Shown here one piece after another: positions 56,817 through 64,000 of a DNA stretch of 64,000 bases. The notes below the pieces were generated by a model. That model saw nothing but the letters and a program-made list of their open reading frames with translations. It ran no database searches and was not told where the DNA came from. The position numbers and the translations under genes were made by a program. The stretch is from Eleusine coracana subsp. coracana (lineage: Eukaryota > Streptophyta > Magnoliopsida > Poales > Poaceae). The stretch is from positions 32,510,044 to 32,574,043 of the forward strand of contig CM064423.1 in the NCBI GenBank assembly GCA_032690845.1, read 5' to 3'. Position 1 is the stretch's first letter; every line of letters starts with the position of its first letter.

Positions 56817-59244
56817 CTAGCACTGAATCACATGACCTGCAGGGGTTATCACAGTTCTTTGCACATTACCAGTCGAATGCATGGGACAAGAACCACGATG
56901 GGGAAAGCGTGGCCTGTCAAAGCGTCTCGACTCAAACCTGTGGTTGTGAGGATAGAAATCATCTATGTGAAAGCCAAATCCACGCGAGCGACGCTCACCA
57001 CGATAGGGAAAATGTGGGGCGCCAAAACGCTGCTGTGTAGAGCCTCTGTTTCGTGAATCAAAGCCATATGAGGAATGACCCTGTCCATGATAGGCACGAG
57101 AAAAAGAGCGAGGCTGAAAACCAACAAAATCATCATGATGCACATTTCTAGTTAACTCAGCTTGCATCCTCTCAATTCTCTTACGCCGATAACAGTACTC
57201 ATCCAAGTGACCCTTGCGGCCACAGAACATGCAAATGTAGACACTCTCATGTTTAGGCTTAGCTTGCACTGTGAGTTTGGGTTTTGGCTTCTCGGCTTGC
57301 CTTGGATTGAAGGAGGGATTTGGGTTAGGTGGATAGTATGTGTCAGTGGGTTTGATGGATTGTTCCTCATCCTTGTAGCTAGAGCTAGGCACAAACTTAC
57401 CCGCATTCTCACTCTCCTTGTCACACCTCTTAAATCCCAAGCCCAAGTTGTAGGTTGACCTACTGGCACTTTCTTTGACTCTTGCCAAGTCACTCTCAAT
57501 CTTCACCTCACTCACTAGGGTTCTTTGGAGACGAGAGATGAGATAGTCATTTTCTTGGGTTAGGATTTTGTTTTCCTCTCTAGTGATCGCAAGCTTATCC
57601 TTAAGAGAGCCACACACTACACATGGTGGTGGAAGAACTTTTGAGCGAGTCTCATCTAGCAGCTTGGACTCGAGCTCTTTGACTTTGAGGGTTTGAGCTT
57701 CCAACCCATAGGTGAGCTTGGGGCACTTCTGACATGCATCCAAAAGAGTTGGTCTAGCTTTGAATTCATCAAGCTCTTTAAGGGCACTCTCAAGTTGACT
57801 GGCAACTTGAGCATGCACACTTTCCCTCTGTGCAAGATCATTCATCACAACTTGACAGGACTCACACTCAACAGAAATTGCATCTTTTGCAAGCTTAAAC
57901 ATAAGCGAAGTGCTTTCGTACTCAGCACTCACCAACTTAGACTTAAGCTCTCTACTCTCACGTACAGCGCTGCGAAGCTTATCATCTTGCATGAGCAAAA
58001 CATCGCGCAAATGATCAAGTTCAGAAGAGAGCTCATCAAGAGTGGGAGGTACCTCGCTTGTTTCAGAGTCGGAGCCAGAGTCGGTGTCGTGGTCATTCTT
58101 TGCCATGAAGCAAAGCCCGGTGAAGTCGTGCTTCCTCTTGACTCGTGGCTTCTCAGCCTCCTCCTCCGAGCTTGTAAGGCCTTCGCTTGATGTGAGGTCG
58201 ACACCGCTCAAGGCGGCAACGCAGGCGTGTGCAATGGCCTTGGCGAACTTCTTGGAGTTCTTGGCTTTCTTGTAGAAGTGGTTCTTCTTCTGCTTGAAAT
58301 CTACATTGTTGTTGTCGGTACCCAGACTTCTTCTTCTTCTTGGGGCAGTCAACGATCAAGTGTCCAAGGTCACCACACTCGAAGCAGGTTCTTGAACCAC
58401 CTCCTCTTCTCTCCTTCCGGTTGTTGTAGAACTTCCTAAACTTCCTTGTGAGCAAGGACAGCTCCTCGTCAGGAATACACTCCATCTATTCATCAGAAGC
58501 TGCAACAAGAGAAGACAAAGCAAACTCCAAAGAAGACTTGTCCAGTGAGGGGTTAGTTCCATAAGAAGCACCACTGTGACTACCCTTTTGAGAGCTAGAA
58601 AGCAAAGCCATGCTAGAAGCAGGATTAGCAAGATTAGGACAAGACTTCCTAGACAGTTCAAGAGATTTTAGCTTGCTATACAACTGCTCACAGTCCAGGG
58701 TATTGAAATCAGCAGTTTCTTCTAGTGTAGCAATCTTAACACCCCAAGAATTTTCATCAAGTGAGTACAGTAATTGCTTAGCTCTATCATTATCACTATA
58801 CACAAGGTTACCACAAGCCCGTAAGTTGCACACAATGGCCTCATACCTACGAAAAGTGTTATCTAGTGACTCGCCAGGTTTTTGTGCAAAGGTTTGGTAC
58901 TGTCTATTGTAAGAATCCTTACGCATAGACTTGACTTGATTGCTACCCTCATGGTACGTGCAAAGCTTTGCCCAAATGGCATGTGCAGTATCAAGATGAG
59001 CAACACGGTCATGTTCATTCCTACCTAGAGCAGAAAGCAGGATATTGACAGCTTTGGAGTTGTTTTCATACCTGGTTAACTCACCTACTGGCATGGTGTT
59101 GAGGTCGTCCGGTATGGCGTAGTCCTGCTCCACGATCTCCCAAATTGCACGTCCTTGGCTCAAGAGATAAGCCTTGGTCCATGACTTCCAGTATGGAAAG
59201 TCCTCTCCATCGAACATCCAAAGCTTGACCACATGCTTCTCCAT
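56817..59244 (-). pseudogene. Gag of element C
   Basis: ATG 59244 (MEKHVVKLWMFDGEDFPYWK) follows the primer-binding site by about 50 bases. Capsid region: AHAIWAKLCTYHEG, SLDNTFRRYEAIV. A TAG at 58486 interrupts it. First CCHC knuckle CFECGDLGHLIVDCP, then a frameshift in the Lys repeat near 58345. Next are a long coiled coil (about 58040-57540) and a second CCHC knuckle, CMFCGRKGHLDEYC, in an Arg/Gly/Phe-rich tail, ending VIQC at 56817. Two knuckles flanking a coiled coil resembles the layout in element A. Confidence 0.9.
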
Positions 59245-59292
59245 GTCGCCTTCGGATCACAAAGCCGATGAAGGTCAACTAGTGATCAAACC

Positions 59293-59305
59293 GGCTCTGA
59301 TACCA
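59293..59305 (-). promoter_or_regulatory. Primer-binding site of element C
   Basis: Minus strand TGGTATCAGAGCC, two bases from the LTR, complementary to the end of initiator tRNA-Met. Confidence 0.92.
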
Positions 59306-59307
59306 AT

Positions 59308-61041
59308 TGAAGGACCGAGAAGGCGACCAGAGGGGGAGTGAATGGGAGCCAATTAAAATTCTTCATAAAAACTTAGCCTATATCCCAAATACTGCCCAAC
59401 CCAACCTTTAACCGAGTCACCAAGATTACACACACCAACTTGTGATGTGCTAACCCTAGGCATGACTCAAACCAAAAGGACACATAGCGGAAGTTCAAGA
59501 GGGACAAAACGAGAAACAAGGAAGATCCGACGAATCACAAAACTAAGCTTGACGGAAGTTCCATGGTACCCGACAGAAGTTCCGAAGTCCCCAGCAAAGA
59601 TTCTGACACTCACGGAAGTTCTGGGTGACGGAAGTTCTGTCACTCACAGAAGTTCCGTGGTCCTTGACGGAAGTTCTGTCATGGTGACGGAAGTTCTGTG
59701 CTGGACAGAACAGCAGCTCCGTTTCAAAAAGAAAATTGCCGAAACCCTATCAAACGAATTGCAAAAATCATGAAATTTGGACCAGATCATCCACAAGACA
59801 TCACGACTCTACTCTAAAGAGATCCACTCAAATAACACAAGGAATCATCATGAATTTCAGATCTCGTGCCAAGAACACCGAAAAGGGGAAACTTGAGAAA
59901 TCTTTGAAATCAAAGGTGCTCGTGCCTTTGATTTGGTCAAGGACCTATATAAGGTTTTTCAAGCACATCATAGCACCAAGATCCCGCAAGAAATCCATCC
60001 CAAAACTTACTCAAAATCGAGATAAAAAATCACCACGAAAATAGCTCCAAAAATAGGGAAAAAGAGATATTTGGGATTTAGGGAGAGAGGAATTACTTGA
60101 GCACGAATTTGAATCTCATATAATTGATTCATCAAGTCAAGATACATGGATACAAGGCTAGGAAGCCACCCTCTTCCTCCCACTATTTGGAAGAGCAAGA
60201 GATGTCTCTCACACACCCACTACTCTCCTCTTTACATGAGGCTCTCTCCTAGCACTTTGAATGAACACCTAACACAAGGCTAATGAGAAGAGGCACCTCT
60301 CCCACCAGCCACACCTCTCCTTATACAGGCCTAGGGGTTGTCCTAAAGACCATCCTACCCCTCACCTACAATACACTGCCACCTACCACCTGGAGCAAAA
60401 CGGTCCAACTCTTTTTCCTTTGCCCGAACGCCATTGAGCCATTCACAATGGTGCCACGTCCACCTCCAATCGCCGCCATCGGTTTTGAGGCCCAAACTGG
60501 GAAACCGCTTTGCATGCTTTTCAAAGCGCGACTTCTCAATCTTGACGCGTGTCACCTCGTCCTGTGATCCTCCTCGTCGGCAAGTCTCTCCCGCCTCTGG
60601 TCCATTGGAAGCCTCTACTTGCACCGACGCTCGATCACCTTTAACTTGGTCAACCCCGCCGTCTTGATCACCACCCACGGTTTTGTGGCTCAACCGCGAA
60701 ACCGTCCGTGCTTCTTGCCTCTCCACATGTACCGTGTGGATCACCCTTGACTTCACCCGGCCTCCTGATCGTCTGGCCCCTAGTCTCCTACTTGCGCCCG
60801 ATCCTCTCGCCATTGACCGCCAAGTTGACTCCAGTGACCTACACATCATGAGACAAGCAAACACATTTCCCATCTCCTGCAAACTCTCCAACATCCTTAC
60901 CAACTCCGGTTAGTCAAAACCATGATATGGACAACTCCTGCAATCCCCAGATTCCCGCATTTCAACTCAAACACAGACTCAACCAATATCAATTACTCAT
61001 CACATATAGCAAACCATGGCACATATCCACATGGTTTCTCA
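59308..61041 (-). repeat. 5' LTR of element C
   Basis: Palindromes at 59552-59705. TATATAAGG lies near 59947, where the left LTR has a deletion. Ends GGTTTCTCA at 61041 beside the CAATA duplication. Confidence 0.94.
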
Positions 61042-61046
61042 CAATA

Positions 61047-62404
61047 TCAGCATCATTGGCCTCGTGGGGTAAAACCTTGCCCACGGTCATGTTTCTCAAA
61101 GCTTCCCTCATGGGTTCATCTCCAATGTTCACTTCATGAAATTCATCTCCCTTTTGAGAACTATTTGACTCATCAAATTACACATCATATGATTGTTTCA
61201 CACAATCTGTGGCTGAGTTGTAGATCCTATATGCTTTAGAAGTCCCTGAGTACCCAACAAGAATGCCTTCATCCGTTCTTCTCTCAAACTTCCCGGGCTT
61301 CCTCCTCTTCTTGAGAATGTAGCAAGTGTAGCCAAAGACCCAAAAATAGGAAACATTCGATTTCCGTCCAACCAATAGCTCAAATGGTGTCTTCTTCAAC
61401 AACCGGTGGAGGTAGACACGGTTTGAGATGTAGCAAGCTGTGTTGATTGCTTCAGCCCAAAACCTCTCATGAGTTCCGCTCATCTAGCATAGCACAAGCA
61501 AGAGTGGACAGTGTCTTGTTATTCCTCTCCACTACTCATTTTGCTCGGGAGTATATGTAGCGGAGCATTCATACTTGATTCTCTTCTTGTCATAATATTC
61601 CTCCATTGTTGTGTTCTTAAACTCAGTCCTATTGTCACTCCTTATCTTCATAATGCCCTTGAATTCATTCTTTGCTCTCCTTGCAAACTTTCTGAAGATG
61701 TCACTTGCTAGAGACTTGTCCACAAGAAAGAAGGTCCAAGTGTATCTTGTGAAGTCATCCACAATCGCCAAGCAATATAAATTTCCTTCCAGACTCTTGT
61801 AATGTGTTGGCCCAAACAAGTCCATGTGCAAGAGCTCTAGAGGGCGAGATGTAGACATGAAAGACTTCGTGGGATGTCAAGATGCAACTTGCTTTCCAGC
61901 CTGACAAGCACTGCACAATCTATCCTTCTCAAAGGTCACATCCTTGATTCCTTCAACTATTCCTCTTGACCACTTTTCTGAGTTGATTCATTCCAACATG
62001 TGCCAATCTCCTATGCCACAACCATTCCTTAGTTGCCTTGGTGAATAGGCAAGTACTTGGTGGCATGTTGCTTGATTTGAAGTCCATGACATACAAGTTC
62101 CCATGCCTCGCTCCATGAAATACCAGCCCTTTCTTTGCATTTTCAATCATTGCACCATCCTCATGAAATGTGCACTTGTATCTCATGTCACAAAGCTGAC
62201 CGATAGACAGGAGGTTAAAATTGAGGGTTTCCACAAGAAAAACCTTGGTGAGATGGAGGTCCTCTATGATGTCCACCTTGCCTCAGCCTCTTACTCTCCC
62301 TTTTGAATTGCCCCCAAAAGTCACCTTCTCACTGTCTTCGTCTTCATCGATATTGGTGAACATGGTTGGCTTCCCGGTCATATGTTGGGTGCACCCACTA
62401 TCAA
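61047..62404 (-). pseudogene. Protease and integrase of element B
   Basis: Protease DSGCTQHMTG lies at about 62404-62375 in a different frame from the preceding gag. Then FTNIDEDEDSEKVTFGG, NLLSIGQLCD, integrase WLWHRRLAHVGM, stop after KRNS (61953), HMDLFGPTHYKS, VDDFTRYTW, IRSDNRTEFKN (Gly to Arg) and YTPEQNE. There the frame breaks before the catalytic Glu region, resuming at RFWAEAINTACYISN. The end is the linker to RT (GDEPMREALRN, EPSTPPPQP across element C). Several shifts and stops. Confidence 0.87.
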
Positions 62405-63830
62405 GTATCTAATGGGTACCTCCACTCTTGTAGTTGACCCTGATGTAGCCATAAGACAAACACTAAAGGAAGAAGGGTTAGTATCCAAAGCATTACTTGA
62501 TTGACTTTCACTAACCTCAACATGTCGAATGAGACCATCCTCATAATTAGGGATCCTTGCAATCCCTTCCTGAAGTCTCCTCCGTATAGGATAGTGAGGA
62601 GCATGATACCTCCATTGTCCATGACCATCCCCTATGTGCACATTGTCGAGGTCGATGTAGTAGTGGGGAGGGTTATAGAGGCTAGTGACGTGCTCAAGCA
62701 TGTGTCCCACTTGTGAGTGGAACACAAGTATCATCTCCATTGCTCTCTCAATTAAGAGCTCATGTCTTCTATTGATCACCTCCTTAAGTAAGAAACCCCT
62801 CTCAGGAGTTGTGATTTGCAAGAGGAGCCAATCAATCACTTCATATGATGGGATCTTCTGTAGTCCTCAAAAGGAGTTTATCTATTAGTGAGCTCGATGA
62901 AGATGCCAAAGTCGATCTTCTGGTGGAAAGAGGTGGGGCGCCGAAGCCGTAGTGGTGAGATCGATCATCTCCAATGATCGTGTGAGCATTGTTGGTCGGC
63001 GCTCCTCTCACACCAATGCGTGGTCCACCCAAAGTGCATGGAGTAGAAATTGGAATGACACTTGGGGTAGAGCTTGATGAAGCGCCTGATGAAGAGCTTG
63101 GTGTAGGTCTTGATCCGAAGGGGTTGTAGAAGCTATTGCAAGGCAATCTTGTGGAGGGATCAAATAAGTTTGAGCTCGAGGCTACTTCTTTCCCTTTGCT
63201 TGAAGGTGCTTCATGGTTTGCCTTGAAGTTCTTCTTCCCCATCAAGCTTGCGATGATCTTCTCATCCTTGAAGAGTAGCCCGATCACATCATCAATAGAA
63301 AGATTCTTGTCCATGATGAGATCAAGGGTGATATAGAGGAGCTTGCTGCTAGGGAGCAAACTGAGGATCTTCTTGACAATCAATATCTTGGGAAACTCGA
63401 AAGTAGTCGCTGCAATTCTATCCATAGTACCTCGCAAGCGAATAAGAGAGTCAAGTAAGTCCTCATTCTCATTAGCACGAAATGCAAAGAATTCCTCAAC
63501 AAGTGACTCACTAGCATGATCAATAAAAGGCTCACAAGCGTCATCAGTACTAGTCATGCTAGAAGAGCAAGCAAGATCAAGAGACACATCATTATCATTC
63601 AACACATTAGGCACACTAGCAGATCAATCTATCAAGACATCACTAGTAGGGTATAGGCACTCAGTAGAACTAGGCACATCCACAGAATCATCATCATACA
63701 CATGATCATCAGTAAAGGTATTGGCAAAGTCCACAAGTGTGTCCATCAACTCATCCGGAATCATGGCATTTAGGTAGCTTTTCAAGTGATCCTTCCATGA
63801 GCCATGACCAGACTCCAAATAGGATGACAT
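62405..63830 (-). pseudogene. Gag of element B
   Basis: ATG 63830 (MSSYLESGHGSWKDHL) follows the primer-binding site. After a TGA at 63624 the same frame gives EEFFAFRANENEDLLDSLIRL and VKKILSLLPSSKLLYI, as in copia Gag cores. No CCHC knuckle is visible. The end passes through MIDWLLLQITTPERGFLLKE and HYYIDLDNVHIGDGHGQWRY into the protease, with a frame change. Compared with A, C and D, the coiled coil and knuckle are missing or unrecognisable, so this Gag is either internally deleted or from a different lineage. Confidence 0.7.
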
Positions 63831-63883
63831 CCCAACTCAATACGGTCACTACTCAAGGCGGTTAAGCCCTATGATGAGCACTT

Positions 63884-63896
63884 GGCTCTGATACCA
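63884..63896 (-). promoter_or_regulatory. Primer-binding site of element B
   Basis: Minus strand TGGTATCAGAGCC, followed inward by AAGTGCTCATCATAGGGCTTAACCGCC as in A. Confidence 0.9.
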
Positions 63897-63898
63897 CT

Positions 63899-64000
63899 TC
63901 AGAAAAGCCGTATTTTTTAACCGTAGCTCTATTTTGAGCGAATTTTTCGCTCACGGGTTCGTCTCAGTGGGTAGTACCACTGGGTACTACCCATAGCCTC
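63899..64000. other. Sequence beyond B's primer-binding site
   Basis: TCAGAAAAGCCG follows where an LTR start TGTAAGGACCG is expected. It does not match the shared A/B LTR and lacks a canonical CA end on the minus strand. About 100 bp is too little to tell an unrelated LTR from a breakpoint. GGGTAGTACC occurs twice in inverted form near 63970-63990. Confidence 0.4.

Larger units (their letters stand above)
51486..61041 (-). mobile_element. Sirevirus-type copia element C, 9,556 bp
   Basis: Perfect target duplication CAATA (51481-51485 and 61042-61046). LTRs are 1,761 bp (left, 3') and 1,734 bp (right, 5'), ends TGAAGGACC and GGTTGCTCA. The left LTR's first base is C instead of T. Order on the minus strand: primer-binding site, gag, protease, integrase, then RNase H after a large RT deletion, and a 1.3-kb 3' region with several polypurine tracts. 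No env-like gene. LTR palindromes have the core CGGAAGTTCCG. Confidence 0.94.
49769..63896 (-). mobile_element. Copia element B internal region, split by element C
   Basis: Runs from the polypurine tract at the shared LTR (49769) through 3' non-coding DNA, RNase H (to 51485), element C, integrase, protease and gag to a primer-binding site at 63884-63896. Across the C insertion the sequence joins cleanly (ATTG|ATGAGCCC on the minus strand). RT is missing: the integrase-RT linker (EPSTPPPQPTSSSE) is followed within about 20 codons by the start of RNase H. Confidence 0.85.

Overview
The window is a nest of retrotransposons and decayed gene fragments from a large plant genome, almost certainly a grass (Poaceae). 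The evidence is four Sirevirus-type Ty1/copia lineages with long (1.5-1.8 kb) palindrome-rich LTRs, a CRM-type chromovirus, a tRNA-derived SINE ending in T, CACTA and hAT-like non-autonomous elements, GT/AG introns, and fragments of GRF zinc-finger, F-box and Ulp1/C48 genes. I see no intact host gene. Every long coding region carries stops or frameshifts.

Layout. 1-754: exon-like end, microsatellite and unassigned DNA. 755-6479: Sirevirus E (minus strand), cut off after its env-like gene, which is split by a 932-bp CACTA element with a TCT duplication. 6480-13470: minus-strand pseudogenes (GRF zinc finger, F-box, and an eight-exon gene joining an F-box exon to a Ulp1-type protease domain, hit by a SINE). 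14162-15641: solo LTR with target duplication CAGAC. 16341-22600: a MITE, an A-rich foldback array, a stray Ulp1 3' exon, degenerate repeats and a gene-start-like CT-rich leader.

22600-64000: one deep nest. Two minus-strand copia bodies, A and B, share a single LTR (32277-49768, about 1.63 kb once insertions are removed). A primer-binding site lies on one side of it and a polypurine tract on the other. Into A's gag jumped CRM element F (25436-31948, duplication ATGAA). Into the shared LTR jumped a 3.7-kb LTR-like insertion (32640-36375, duplication GCCAC) and Sirevirus D (36837-48953, duplication TATAG/GATAG). Into B's pol jumped Sirevirus C (51486-61041, duplication CAATA). A and B are therefore older than C, D, F and the 3.7-kb insertion.

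D and E are two copies of one env-carrying Sirevirus family, so they can be compared. Both have a 3' splice-site-like sequence directly before the env-like ATG, a conserved hairpin, and upstream arrays of the same 15-bp palindromes that fill their LTRs. Other LTR families here carry palindromes of different sequence in the corresponding place. D has lost its primer-binding site, and B and C have lost most of reverse transcriptase. Many stops look like C-to-T changes, as expected for methylated, silenced DNA. All calls are from reading the sequence; no database search was possible.
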